This document shows, in pieces, positions 25,201 to 33,769 of a stretch of 64,000 nt of DNA. This DNA comes from JBBROS01 sp963792675 (GTDB taxonomy: Bacteria > Pseudomonadota > Alphaproteobacteria > Acetobacterales > Acetobacteraceae). The position numbers were made by a program, and so were the translations under genes. The notes beneath the pieces are model-generated. The model was not told the DNA's origin and did not search any database. It saw only the letters and a program-made list of their open reading frames with translations. The stretch lies in the NCBI GenBank assembly GCA_963792675.1, contig CAWBWT010000001.1:86632-150631 (forward strand). The letters run 5' to 3'. Within the stretch, counting starts at the first letter, position 1, and each line of letters begins with the position of its first letter.

Positions 25201-26955
25201 CTATTGCTGCGCCACCGTGAGGCGCGAAAGCTGGTCGCCGGCGGTGCCGACGATCGGCAAAGCCAGGGTCGCCGGGTGGTCGGCATCCTGCAGCACCGTC
25301 CAGGTGAAGGCGGCCGGGTTCGGGCCCGGCCCTTGCGGAAACGGCAGCCCGGGTGCCGCGCTGGCGGCGCCGGCCAGGGCCAGCCGCAGCCGATGCCCGG
25401 GCTGGAAAACGTAGGCGGTCGGCAGCAGGTCGAGCTCGACCCGGCGCGCCTCGCCCGGCACCAGCGGCGCCGGGTCCGACAGCGATGCCTGATGCGGCAC
25501 GTTGAGATAGCCCTGCACCACCTGCGTCGATTTTCCGTCCGGCGCCACGTCGTTCAGGCTGAACACCATGTCGCCGTCTGTCGTGGTGGATGCGGCCCAG
25601 AGCGACACGTGCGGATAACCCGTCACCTCGGTCGCCACCGGCAGCGGCGCCGTGGTCCAGGTCAGCACGCGTTCCTCCGCTTCGCGCTGGTCGCCGTAGG
25701 GGCGGCCGAGCGTGGCGCTCAGCAGCACCGGCAGCGCTGGGCCCGCGCCCGGCACGTAGGGCAGGGTGGCCGGCGGTCCCGCGGCCGGTTGCGCCGTCAT
25801 GGCGCCGTCGTTCAGGCTGCCGATCGTTTGGCTGGGCCCGGCCTGCAGGAACAGCGTCGCCATCCGCGCGTCCGGGATCGGCCAATCCGCCTCGGTGCGC
25901 CAGCGGTCGATCCCCTTGATGAACAGGATCACCTTGGACGCTTGCCCGACGCCGTTGTCGGCGTTCTTAAGCCCGACACCGTTGTCGGCGTCCCGAAGCT
26001 CGATTCCGTTGTCGGCGTCTTTCAACCAGTGGTCGAGCCACTGCACCTGCAGCTCTCCCAGGACGTCGATCTGCCAGCCATGCGCGTGCGGCGCGAACAG
26101 CAGCCGCTTGCGGCCGGAGGTGAACTGCTCGTAGGCGCGCAGGTTGGCGGGCGAGATGTAGTCGTCGAGCCCGCCGGCAACGAACGCCGCCACCCCGCGC
26201 CCGGCAATCGCCGCCACGTCGGGCGCCAAGGTCAGCCGCTCCCGCCACCAGCCGTCGAGGTCGCGGTGCCGGATCGCCGCCGCATACTCGGTTTTCGCGT
26301 CCGGCAGCAGCTTGCGCGCCTCGCGGCCCGGCCCGGGCGTCATGCCGGCGGGATACCAGACCATCCCGTAGCAATCGCCGCAGGCGACTTGCGGCACGAT
26401 CGCCTGCAGGCTCGGCGGCGCCTCCTTGGCGGTCAGCCATTGCGCGATGCCGAGCAACGACCACCCGACCATGCCGACGCGGCCGTTGCACCACGCCTGC
26501 TTGGCCATCCACTCGACGGCGTCGTAGCCGTCCTGGCCGTACCGGTTGTAGAGCGTGGCCGTGCCGCCCGACTTGCCGGAGCCGCGCAGGCTGAGGTGCA
26601 GCACGGCGTAGCCGCGCGACGCGATGTCCTTCAGCACCCGGTCGGTGCCGATGCCGGTGTCGGACGCGTGGCCGTAGCCGTCCGCCATCAGCACGCAGGG
26701 CGTCGGCGCGGCGCCGGCGGGGAGCGTCGGCCGGAACAGCCGCGCGTCCAGCGGGATGCCGTCACGGGTGGTGACGGTGATGCCGCCCTGGATCACGACC
26801 GGAAAGCGGAGCGACGGATTCTCCACCGGGGCGCGTTTGGGCAGCCACTGCCGGGCCTCGGTGCCGGCCCCCATCAGCTTGGGCGGCGGCGGCAACGCGG
26901 ACGCCGTGCAGGTCAGCAGCAAAAGCAGCGCCGCGGCGGCCGCGCCGCGGGCCAT
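25201..26955 (-). CDS. CocE/NonD family (X-Pro dipeptidyl-peptidase-like) hydrolase
   Basis: 584 residues with an N-terminal signal peptide (GAAAAALLLLLTCTASALP). The alpha/beta-hydrolase core has an oxyanion region HLSLRGSGKSGG, nucleophile Ser in VGWSLLGIAQ, Asp in GGLDDYISPANLR and His in APHAHGWQ. The C-terminal jelly-roll domain has the usual LWAASTTTDGDMVFSLNDVAPDG strands. It likely hydrolyses acyl esters or peptides in the periplasm. Between core and jelly-roll, the conserved Lys-x-x-Asn-Gly loop is tripled by a 27-base repeat. msrA lies 90 bases upstream on the same strand. Confidence 0.9.
   Translation of the reverse strand: MARGAAAAALLLLLTCTASALPPPPKLMGAGTEARQWLPKRAPVENPSLRFPVVIQGGITVTTRDGIPLDARLFRPTLPAGAAPTPCVLMADGYGHASDTGIGTDRVLKDIASRGYAVLHLSLRGSGKSGGTATLYNRYGQDGYDAVEWMAKQAWCNGRVGMVGWSLLGIAQWLTAKEAPPSLQAIVPQVACGDCYGMVWYPAGMTPGPGREARKLLPDAKTEYAAAIRHRDLDGWWRERLTLAPDVAAIAGRGVAAFVAGGLDDYISPANLRAYEQFTSGRKRLLFAPHAHGWQIDVLGELQVQWLDHWLKDADNGIELRDADNGVGLKNADNGVGQASKVILFIKGIDRWRTEADWPIPDARMATLFLQAGPSQTIGSLNDGAMTAQPAAGPPATLPYVPGAGPALPVLLSATLGRPYGDQREAEERVLTWTTAPLPVATEVTGYPHVSLWAASTTTDGDMVFSLNDVAPDGKSTQVVQGYLNVPHQASLSDPAPLVPGEARRVELDLLPTAYVFQPGHRLRLALAGAASAAPGLPFPQGPGPNPAAFTWTVLQDADHPATLALPIVGTAGDQLSRLTVAQQ
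25952..26018 (-). repeat. Three-copy 27-bp in-frame repeat inside the CocE gene
   Basis: The 13-mer CCGTTGTCGGCGT starts at 25952, 25979 and 26006, a period of 27 bases. It encodes three successive Ala-Asp-Asn-Gly-containing nonapeptides in the loop after LDHWL. Confidence 0.85.
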
Positions 26956-27045
26956 GGTCAGGTCCTCCCGGCCAAGGCCCGGCCCGGCGCCACAAGCCGC
27001 GGCAACGGCGCGCCTGGATGCGTTTCGGGCGTTCTGGCTCGGTCC

Positions 27046-27555
27046 TCAGGCCGCATTGGCTCGGCGGGGAAGCTTCCAGCCGGGGCGCACGAAATGGCAG
27101 GTGTAGCCGTTCGGGATCCGCTCCAGGTAATCCTGGTGCTCGGGTTCCGCTTCCCAGAAATCGCCAACCGGCGCGACCTCCGTCACGACCTTGCCCGGCC
27201 ACAGGCCGGAGGCCTCCACGTCGGCGATGGTGTCCTGCGCGACGGCCTTCTGCTCGGGGCTCGTATAGAAGATCGCCGAGCGGTAGCTCGCGCCGACGTC
27301 GTTGCCTTGGCGGTTGCGCGTGGTGGGGTCGTGGATCTGGAAGAAGAACTCCAGCAGGGTACGGAAGCTGGTCCGGGTGGGGTCGAAGATGATCTCGATG
27401 GCCTCGGCGTGGTTGCCGTGGTTGCGGTAGGTGGCGTTCGGGACCTCGCCGCCTGAATAGCCGACACGGGTCGAGACGACGCCGGGCTGCTTGCGGATCA
27501 GGTCCTGCACGCCCCAGAAACAGCCTCCGGCCAGAACAGCGCGTTCGGTGCTCAT
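27046..27555 (-). CDS. msrA: Peptide-methionine (S)-S-oxide reductase
   Basis: 169-residue cytoplasmic enzyme that reduces methionine-S-sulfoxide in proteins. The catalytic GCFWG lies at residues 10-14 (VLAGGCFWGVQDLIRKQPGV), with VGYSGGEV, the FFQIHDPTTRNRQGNDVGASYRSAIFY substrate region and the EPEHQDYLERIPNGYTCHFVRP C-terminus. Length is normal. The ATG at 27555 lies 38 bases after the uvsE stop, so it probably belongs to the DHH-uvsE-msrA transcription unit devoted to DNA and protein damage. Confidence 0.96.
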   Translation of the reverse strand: MSTERAVLAGGCFWGVQDLIRKQPGVVSTRVGYSGGEVPNATYRNHGNHAEAIEIIFDPTRTSFRTLLEFFFQIHDPTTRNRQGNDVGASYRSAIFYTSPEQKAVAQDTIADVEASGLWPGKVVTEVAPVGDFWEAEPEHQDYLERIPNGYTCHFVRPGWKLPRRANAA

Positions 27556-27593
27556 ACAATGTCCTCCAATTGCGGCAGCCCAGGATCGGACCA

Positions 27594-28661
27594 TTAGCCG
27601 CCTTCGTCCACATCCGGGTCCTTTGCCGGGTCGTGGTCCGTTTCCAACGTCGCTTCCTCCGCCTCCAGCGCGGCGGCCTGGTCCGGAACCACGCCGAACC
27701 GGGCCGCCACGTCCGGCGCGTAGCGCAGCAGGTCCGGCCGCAGCTTCAGCAGCGACAGATCCTTCGACTTGCCTTCCAGCATAATGTCGAACTCCAGCCC
27801 GGCCGCGTCCCGCATGAACCGCGCGAACTCGAACGGGTTGGTGAAGTCGGCATGCCCGGTCCAGATCGGCGGCCGCAGCGTCTTTACCTTCTTCTTGGTC
27901 TTGCGGTCGACCTTCACCATCTCCCGCAGCTCCGTGCGCGGCGACGAGAAGTGGATCTTCGGCCGCACCCCGTCCGGCCAGGTCGCCAGGATCCGGCGCA
28001 GCACGTCGATCGTGTCCAGATGCTGCGGGTTCAGGCACCAATGGTGCTGGTAGTCGAAGATCAGCCGCACGCCCGTCCGTTCGTGCACCCACAGCACGTC
28101 GGCCGCCGAAAAGCGGATGTCGTCGTGCTCCAGCACCAGGCGCCGCTGCACGTGCTCCGGCAGCGTCGGCCAGGTCTCGGCCCAGCGGGCGCGCGACGCT
28201 TCGACGTCGCCGTAGGCGCCGCCGACATGCGTCACCATCACGGCCTCCGGCCCCAGCTCCATGCGGTCCAGCATTTCCGCCTGGGACGACAAATCCCAGA
28301 TACTCTTTTGCGTCAGCACCGGGTCGGGGCTGTTGAGCAGCACGTATTGCGAGGGATGGAACGACAGCCGGATGTCGAGCTCGCGCGCCTTCTTGCCGAC
28401 CGCCCGCAGCTCGGCGTCGCTTTCGGCCACCATGCCGTGGAATTGCTGCATGTCCGGGTGCGTCGCATAGGGTGCCAGGTCCGACGACAGGCGGTACATC
28501 GTGATGCGCCGCTTGGCCAGGTAATCGAGGATGCCGTCGATGTACTCGAGCGACGTCTTCAGATGCGGGTTCTGCTGCCACCGCCGTGTGTCGTTGCTTT
28601 TGAGGTCGGTCCGGCCCATCACCTTGACGGGAAAGCCGAGCCGCAGCGGCGCCCCGTTCAT
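27594..28661 (-). CDS. uvsE: UV damage endonuclease UvsE/UvdE
   Basis: 355 residues. A TIM-barrel endonuclease that nicks DNA 5' of UV photoproducts and some abasic sites, using a metal cluster. The signatures are LGFPVKVMGRTDLKSND, MYRLSSDLAPYATHPD, RLSFHPSQYVLLNS, VMVTHVGGAYGD, LVLEHDDIRFSAADVL, IFDYQHHWCLNP and KIHFSSPRTE, which contain the expected His, Glu and Asp ligands. The acidic C-terminal tail beyond about residue 330 is extra. It overlaps the upstream DHH gene by ATGA. Confidence 0.95.
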   Translation of the reverse strand: MNGAPLRLGFPVKVMGRTDLKSNDTRRWQQNPHLKTSLEYIDGILDYLAKRRITMYRLSSDLAPYATHPDMQQFHGMVAESDAELRAVGKKARELDIRLSFHPSQYVLLNSPDPVLTQKSIWDLSSQAEMLDRMELGPEAVMVTHVGGAYGDVEASRARWAETWPTLPEHVQRRLVLEHDDIRFSAADVLWVHERTGVRLIFDYQHHWCLNPQHLDTIDVLRRILATWPDGVRPKIHFSSPRTELREMVKVDRKTKKKVKTLRPPIWTGHADFTNPFEFARFMRDAAGLEFDIMLEGKSKDLSLLKLRPDLLRYAPDVAARFGVVPDQAAALEAEEATLETDHDPAKDPDVDEGG

Positions 28662-29755
28662 GCGGCGGCCTCCGAAGCGGGCGCCTCCGCAGCGGGCGCA
28701 GCCGGCACCGCGGCCGCGGGGCCGAACCCGAGCCCGGCGATGAACGCGTTCCAATCCGCCGGTCGCAGCGCCCCGCCCGTCGCCTGGCGGTGGCCGGACC
28801 CGTACATCTCGTCCGCCCCCGGCGGCCGGTGCTCGGCCAGGAACCCCACCAGGTCGCGGTCGGCGCCCGACCGCACGGCGAAGTGCACCCAGCCCGGCCG
28901 GTATCCCGTATTGGCCGCCATCACGATCTTGTCCCGCAGCCGTCCCCGCCATTGCTGGGCGATCAGCGGATGGATCTGCGTGGGCGACGCAAACCGGATC
29001 AGCGCCACGTCGCCTCGCACCATCGGCCCGACCCGGCGTGCCGCGTCCAGCTCCCGCTTCACCTCCGCGCGCGCCGCCAGCACGGCAGCCGCTTCCGGCC
29101 ACCGGTCCGACAGCACGTCCTTCGGCCCGTCCGCCTGCATCAGCAACGCCAGCGCCGGGGCGGCGTCGCCGGATGCGCTGCGCCGCGGCGCGTTCACCAA
29201 CGCCGCGGCCTCCCGCAGCGCCGTGACGCCGAACCGCCGGGCCGCCTCCATCTCGGGGAACCCGGCCTTCTCGGCCATGTCGCCGATCAGCCCCACCGCC
29301 GCCAGCCACAGCCAGGGCTCCGCCTCCGCCAATGCCTCCGCGCACCAGAATGCCAGCAAGGAGGAGGTCGGGATCGGGTCCTGCCCGTGGCCGCTGATCA
29401 CGGTGGCGCCGGGCGGCGCCGCGCTGGGGACGTGGTGGTCCACCACCACGGTGGGCACGCCGGGCTTCGGCAGCGCGTCCCGCACGCCCAGGTCGGTGAT
29501 GACGATCCCGCCGGCCGGTTCGCCGGCCAACTCCGTTCGCATCGCCTCCGACCACGGGCTTTCGCCGCGGCCCACGATGCGGGTCCGCACCGCCCATTCC
29601 GCTTGGCCGAAGGCGCGTGCGAACAAGGCGGTGGCGGACAAGCCGTCGGCATCGTTGTGGCCCAGGATCCAGACCGGCTTGGCGCGGTCGAACGCTTGGA
29701 TGGCTTTGGCGAAGGTGGCGGCGGTTTCGGCGCGCGCGCCAGTGCAGGACGTCAT
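28658..29755 (-). CDS. DHH-family phosphoesterase (RecJ-like)
   Basis: 365 residues. The N-terminal DHH domain has ILGHNDADGLSATALFARA (motif I) and VVVDHHVP (motif III, the DHH signature), separated by GIVITDLG. A hydrophobic core and a DHHA1-type C-terminus (KIVMAANTGYRPGWVHFAVRSGADRDLVGFL...GSGHRQATGGAL) follow. Predicted to hydrolyse single-stranded nucleic acid or nucleotides with Mn. Shorter than RecJ and without its OB domain, so assignment to exonuclease is tentative. Translational coupling to uvsE suggests a shared repair role. The tail is Ala/Pro-rich. Confidence 0.85.
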   Translation of the reverse strand: MTSCTGARAETAATFAKAIQAFDRAKPVWILGHNDADGLSATALFARAFGQAEWAVRTRIVGRGESPWSEAMRTELAGEPAGGIVITDLGVRDALPKPGVPTVVVDHHVPSAAPPGATVISGHGQDPIPTSSLLAFWCAEALAEAEPWLWLAAVGLIGDMAEKAGFPEMEAARRFGVTALREAAALVNAPRRSASGDAAPALALLMQADGPKDVLSDRWPEAAAVLAARAEVKRELDAARRVGPMVRGDVALIRFASPTQIHPLIAQQWRGRLRDKIVMAANTGYRPGWVHFAVRSGADRDLVGFLAEHRPPGADEMYGSGHRQATGGALRPADWNAFIAGLGFGPAAAVPAAPAAEAPASEAAA

Positions 29756-29867
29756 CCGACCACAAAGCGGCGGGCGCCTGCGGGTTTGTTCCGGGGGGCG
29801 AAGGCGGGGCGCGCCGGAACGCGGCACGCTGACGGCGGCCCGCGCCTCGTCTAAGCCTCGTTGAGGC

Positions 29868-29918
29868 CGCACCCGCAGGTAGACCGCACCCGCAGGTAGA
29901 CCGCACCCGTAGGCCGAC
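29868..29918 (+). repeat. Three tandem 17-bp repeats upstream of the EamA gene
   Basis: Unit CGCACCCGCAGGTAGAC at 29868 and 29885, with a third copy at 29902 differing at two positions. It lies between the divergently transcribed DHH and EamA genes and might modulate either promoter or be a slippage product. Confidence 0.8.
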
Positions 29919-29972
29919 CCGCTTCTGGAAAGGATCGTCGATGAGGATAAAAAGCGGCACGGCGGCCCGAAC

Positions 29973-30938
29973 GTGACGGTGCTTCGGCCTCGGCCTGCCG
30001 TCCCATTGCTGCAGCAGGCCGGGGTGCTGCAGCAGGCCGGGGTCCCGGCTTTGTTCGTACTGCTGTGGAGCACGGGCTTCATCGGCGCCCGGTTCGGCTT
30101 GCCCCACGCCGGGCCGCTCACCTTCCTGGCGCTGCGCTACGGGCTTGCCGCAGGACTGCTGGTGCTGGCCGCGCTGGCGACGCGAGCGCCCTGGCCGCGC
30201 CGGCCGGCCGAGATCGGCCACTACGCGGTGGCCGGGCTGCTCGTGCATGGGGTTTACCTCGGCGGCGTCTTCCTCGGCCTCTCGCTCGGGGTCGAGGCTG
30301 GGGTGTCGGCGCTGATCGTCGGCCTCCAGCCGCTGCTGACCGCCGCGCTCGCCCGCGTGTTCCTCGGTGAACGGGTGGCGCCGCGGCAATGGGCTGGCCT
30401 TGGCCTCGGGCTGCTCGGGATGGCGCTCGTCCTCGCCCGCAAGCTCGGCCAGGGACCCGGCGACGCCTTGGGCGGTCTCGCCTGCGTCGGCGCCTTGCTC
30501 GGCATCACCTTCGGCACGCTCTACCAGAAGCAGTTCTGCGCCGGCATGGACCTGCGCACCGGCAGCGTTGTCCAATTCATCGCCGCCGGCTTGGTCACCG
30601 CCCCGCTGGCGCTACTGTTCGAGGGCTTCCGGGTCGATTGGACCGGCGGGTTCGTGTTCGCCCTGCTTTGGCTGGTGTTGGTGCTGTCGCTCGGCGCGGT
30701 GTCGCTGCTCTACGTGCTGATCCGCCGTGGCGCGGCGGCACAGGTTGCCAGCCTGTTCTTTCTCGTCCCGCCCTGCACCGCCCTGATCGCATGGCCGCTA
30801 TTCGGCGAGAGACTGGGCCCCTTAGCCCTGGTCGGAATGGCGCTGACCGCGGCGGGAGTGGCACTGGCGGGCCGGCCAACCAAAATCAGTCAACGGGCAA
30901 GCCGGCAACCGGCGGGCCCGCCTGCCGGCAAATCGTGA
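29973..30938 (+). CDS. EamA-family (DMT superfamily) inner-membrane exporter
   Basis: 321 residues with ten predicted helices in two EamA repeats. The first begins ALFVLLWSTGFIGARFGLPHAGPLTFLALRYG and contains LIVGLQPLLTAALARVFLGERV. The second contains LFFLVPPCTALIAWPLFGERLGPLALVGMALTAAGV. Proteins of this type export amino acids or other metabolites; the substrate is not deducible. The GTG start is weakly supported. The N-terminus includes an 18-base exact duplication (LQQAGVLQQAGV, 30009-30044) before the first helix. It converges on the downstream small ORF. Confidence 0.9.
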   Translation: MTVLRPRPAVPLLQQAGVLQQAGVPALFVLLWSTGFIGARFGLPHAGPLTFLALRYGLAAGLLVLAALATRAPWPRRPAEIGHYAVAGLLVHGVYLGGVFLGLSLGVEAGVSALIVGLQPLLTAALARVFLGERVAPRQWAGLGLGLLGMALVLARKLGQGPGDALGGLACVGALLGITFGTLYQKQFCAGMDLRTGSVVQFIAAGLVTAPLALLFEGFRVDWTGGFVFALLWLVLVLSLGAVSLLYVLIRRGAAAQVASLFFLVPPCTALIAWPLFGERLGPLALVGMALTAAGVALAGRPTKISQRASRQPAGPPAGKS

Positions 30939-30944
30939 CGACCC

Positions 30945-31265
30945 TTATTGCCGCCGAGGCGCGCGCAGCGACACCACGGTCGCGGCCGCCGGACCCGGCA
31001 GCAGCGGCGTCCAGCCGGCAATCGTCCTGGCGTGCATCCTGGCCTGGACGTTGTCGGTGATGCCGGGGAACAGCCGGCGCAGCTCGATCGCGGCGGTCAG
31101 CTCGCCTTGTTCGAGAAAGACGGTGCGGATCGCCGCGGCTTCGGCTTCGGTGACGCAGAACACGCCCCAAGCATGGCGTTCTCCACCGCAACGGACAAGC
31201 GGCTTCGCGGTCCCGCGGCCGGAGGTCGACGACGTTTTACCGGCCGGGCGCGTCGTGGGGCGCAT
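30945..31265 (-). CDS. Small hypothetical protein downstream of catC
   Basis: 106 residues. The conserved-looking core is AWGVFCVTEAEAAAIRTVFLEQGELTAAIELRRLFPGITDNVQARMHARTIAGW, a helical segment seen in short conserved proteins of this bacterial group. The first 30 residues are Arg/Thr-rich and may not be translated. It starts 12 bases after the catC stop and could be cotranscribed with it. No function is known. Confidence 0.6.
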   Translation of the reverse strand: MRPTTRPAGKTSSTSGRGTAKPLVRCGGERHAWGVFCVTEAEAAAIRTVFLEQGELTAAIELRRLFPGITDNVQARMHARTIAGWTPLLPGPAAATVVSLRAPRRQ

Positions 31266-31277
31266 CAGGGGCGCGCG

Positions 31278-31556
31278 TCAGCCGATCGCCGAGGGATGCC
31301 GGGCGAGCGGGGTCACGGCGATATCCATGAAGGGGAACAGCGGCAGCGTGGACAGGATCGCGTGCAGCTCATCGTGGTCGGCGACGTCGAACACGCTGAC
31401 ATTCGCGTAAGCCCCGGCGATGCGCCACAAATGCCGCCACTTGCCTTCGCGCTGGAGCGCCTGCGCGCGGTCCTTCTCCAGCGCCTTCAGGCGATCGAAC
31501 TCGGCGGTGTCGATGTCGTGCGGCACACGCACGTCCATGCGGACATGATAAAGCAT
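31278..31556 (-). CDS. catC: Muconolactone delta-isomerase
   Basis: 92 residues, exactly family length. It isomerises muconolactone to beta-ketoadipate enol-lactone as a decamer in the cytoplasm. The signature is MLYHVRMDVRVPHDID, FDRLKALEKDRAQALQREGKWRHLWRIAGAYANVSVFDVADHDELHAILSTLPLFPFMDIAVTPLARHPS, including the catalytic-region Glu and the Tyr. It starts 9 bases after catB, so it is in the ben-cat operon. The next enzyme, enol-lactone hydrolase, is absent here. Confidence 0.97.
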   Translation of the reverse strand: MLYHVRMDVRVPHDIDTAEFDRLKALEKDRAQALQREGKWRHLWRIAGAYANVSVFDVADHDELHAILSTLPLFPFMDIAVTPLARHPSAIG

Positions 31557-31565
31557 GGCTAACTC

Positions 31566-32723
31566 CTACGCCCGCGCGAAGTGGCGGAGCTTGTCGTGGT
31601 CGAGGCGGACGCCGAGGCCCGGCCCCGCGGGAAGGTGGATGTGGAAATCCTCGAACCGCAGCGGCTCCGTCACCAGGTCCTCGACCAGGATCTGCGGCCC
31701 GAAATGCTCGCAGCCCCATTGGAGCGTGCGCAGTCCGGCAAAGGCGTGCAGGTGCGCCGCGGCGCCCACCGAGCTTTCCAGCAGGCACCCGCCATACAGG
31801 CCCATCCCGGCCGCCTCGGCGACGGCGGCGACCTTGTGCAGGCCGAGCAGCCCGCCATGCTTGACGAGCTTGAGCGAGACGACGTCCGCCGCGGCCGCCT
31901 GCGTCACGGCCAGCATCTCGTGAGCGGAGAACACGCACTCATCGGCCATCAGCGGCACCGTCGAGCGCGCCCGGACCCGGGCCATGCCGGCCAGGTCCCA
32001 AGCCGGCAGCGGCTGCTCCACCAACACCACGCCGAGCTCCGCAAGGCGGGGCATGCAGCGGTTCGCCGTCGCCTCGTCCCAGGCCTGGTTGGCATCGACG
32101 ATCAGGCGGGCGCGTCCCTCCAGCGCGGTGGCGAGGCGGCGCAGCCGGGCGAGGTCGGCGTCGGCGGCCTGGGCGCCGATCTTCACCTTGAACGTGTCGT
32201 GCAGCCGGGTGGCGAGCTTGCGTTCGGCTTCGTCGATCTCCTGCGCGGGATCGCCGGATGCGAGCGTCCACAGCACCGGGACGCGGCTGCGGACGGCCCC
32301 GCCCAGAAGCTGGGCGGCCGGGAGGCCCAAGGTCTGCCCCACGGCGTCGAACAGCGCCGTCTCCACCGCCGCCTTGGCCGCGTTGTTGCGCTTGGCCGCG
32401 GCGTCCATGCGCGACCCGGCCGCGGCAAGCTGCCCGGCGGAGTGGCCGATGAGGGCCGGGGCCAAATAGGTGTCGATGGTGGCCTTGATGCCCTCCACGC
32501 TTTCCTCGCTCCAGCGCGGCCCGCCGAGCGTGGCGGCCTCGCCGATGCCCACCACGCCGTTGGCCAGGCGCAGCTCGACGATCACGTAGCTCTGCGCCGA
32601 CACCGAGGTGTTCGACAGCTTGTGCCGGCGCACCGTCGGCACGTCCACGATGGTGCTGCTGACGCCGTGCACGGCGAGGTCGGCGCGGAGGTCGGCAGGC
32701 AGGAGAACGGTGGTGTCGGGCAT
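31566..32723 (-). CDS. catB: Muconate cycloisomerase
   Basis: 385 residues. Converts cis,cis-muconate to muconolactone with Mn. Enolase superfamily: the N-terminal capping domain (SSTIVDVPTVRRHKLSNTSVSAQSYVIVEL) is followed by the barrel with the catalytic Lys in FKVKIG. Metal ligands lie in VDANQAWDE, VEQPLPAWD and ADECVFS, the second Lys in SLKLVKHGG, and the Glu in LLESSVGAAAHLH. The ATG at 32723 is chosen because the upstream extension is proline-rich shadow. Eighty bases and a hairpin separate it from catA. Confidence 0.96.
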   Translation of the reverse strand: MPDTTVLLPADLRADLAVHGVSSTIVDVPTVRRHKLSNTSVSAQSYVIVELRLANGVVGIGEAATLGGPRWSEESVEGIKATIDTYLAPALIGHSAGQLAAAGSRMDAAAKRNNAAKAAVETALFDAVGQTLGLPAAQLLGGAVRSRVPVLWTLASGDPAQEIDEAERKLATRLHDTFKVKIGAQAADADLARLRRLATALEGRARLIVDANQAWDEATANRCMPRLAELGVVLVEQPLPAWDLAGMARVRARSTVPLMADECVFSAHEMLAVTQAAAADVVSLKLVKHGGLLGLHKVAAVAEAAGMGLYGGCLLESSVGAAAHLHAFAGLRTLQWGCEHFGPQILVEDLVTEPLRFEDFHIHLPAGPGLGVRLDHDKLRHFARA

Positions 32724-32770
32724 CGTCAGGCTCCGGGAAGGCGGCGGGGGCGGCGTTGTGCGGCGACGAA

Positions 32771-32796
32771 GCCCGGCCGCCGCGAGACGGCCGGGC
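32771..32796. terminator. Hairpin between catA and catB
   Basis: Stem GCCCGGCCG/CGGCCGGGC (9 bp) with an 8-base loop, beginning 8 bases after the catA stop on the minus strand. Probably an intra-operon attenuator or mRNA-processing stem that lowers catBC expression; there is no T tract. Confidence 0.6.
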
Positions 32797-32803
32797 TCGG
32801 CGA

Positions 32804-33730
32804 TCAAGCGGGCGCGTGCTCGCGGGTGACGACCGTGCTCGGGGCGTTGGCCGCTTCCGGGTGGAGGACGAAATCGAAGGTGATCTCGGCGTAGGGGGCG
32901 TTCAGGCCCTTTGCGTGCACCGAGGCCGCATCCTCGACCCGGCGCACCGGCGGGATCAGCCCGTCACGCGTCGCGAAGGCGAAGTCGTCGTGCAGGTAGG
33001 CGTCGCCGTCGATGTTGATCTGCGTCGTCAGCTTGCGGTAGCCGGGCGCTGAAACGAAGAAATGGATGTGCGCCGGCCGTCTGCCATGGCGGCCGAGCTG
33101 GTCCAGCAGCGCCTGCGTGACCCCGTCGGGCGGGCAGCCATAGCCGGCCGGCAGCAGCGAGCGGAACCGGTAACGGCCCTCGCCATCGGTCTCGATGCGG
33201 CGGCGCAGGTTGAACTTCGGCTGCGTAGGATCGAAATGCGAGTAGCCGCCCAGCGTGTTGGCGTGCCACACGTCTACCACCGCGCCGGCCACCGGGCGCC
33301 CGTTCATGTCGCGGACCTGGCCGTCCATGAACAGCACCTCGCCTTGCTCGCTGCCGTCATCGAGCCGCGCCTCGTGCTGCGAAAGCGGCGCGCCGGCGAT
33401 ATACAGCGGGCCCTCGATCGTGCGCGGCGTGCCGCCCTCGATGCCGGCCTGCCGCTCCGCTTGGTCCATCCTGAGGTCGAGGAACGTCTCGATGCCAAGA
33501 CCGGGCGCCAGCAGGCCGGTTTCGTTGGCCTGGCCGAGCCGGGTTAGGTAGCCCATCGCCGACCAGAACTCGTCCGGCTGCACGTCGAAATCCTCGATCG
33601 TGCGGAACAGGTCCGACATCAGGCGGTGGATGATCCGCTTGACGCGCAGATCCCCCGTCGCATTGTCCAGGCCGCTGACCCGTGTCAGCAGGTCATTCAC
33701 TTCTTTGGTTCCCAGCAAGCTGTCGGTCAT
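32804..33730 (-). CDS. catA: Catechol 1,2-dioxygenase
   Basis: 308 residues. Intradiol non-haem Fe(III) enzyme that opens catechol to cis,cis-muconate. The N-terminal dimerisation helices end near residue 100. Iron ligands are visible: Tyr in IEGPLYIAGAP, Tyr in GEGRYRFRSLLP, and two His in RPAHIHFFVSAPGY. GAVVDVWHANTLGGYSHFDPTQPKFNLRR is the substrate-pocket signature. Length and all residues are complete. It lies 39 bases after benD. Confidence 0.97.
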   Translation of the reverse strand: MTDSLLGTKEVNDLLTRVSGLDNATGDLRVKRIIHRLMSDLFRTIEDFDVQPDEFWSAMGYLTRLGQANETGLLAPGLGIETFLDLRMDQAERQAGIEGGTPRTIEGPLYIAGAPLSQHEARLDDGSEQGEVLFMDGQVRDMNGRPVAGAVVDVWHANTLGGYSHFDPTQPKFNLRRRIETDGEGRYRFRSLLPAGYGCPPDGVTQALLDQLGRHGRRPAHIHFFVSAPGYRKLTTQINIDGDAYLHDDFAFATRDGLIPPVRRVEDAASVHAKGLNAPYAEITFDFVLHPEAANAPSTVVTREHAPA

Positions 33731-33769
33731 CGTCGGTTCCTTCCCTGTTATGATGAGCCTCTGTTGTGC

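Noticed and set aside
27594..30575. 993-codon minus-strand ORF spanning uvsE and the DHH region
   Set aside because: Only the last 355 codons (uvsE) are real; the rest is an out-of-frame reading of the DHH and EamA regions.
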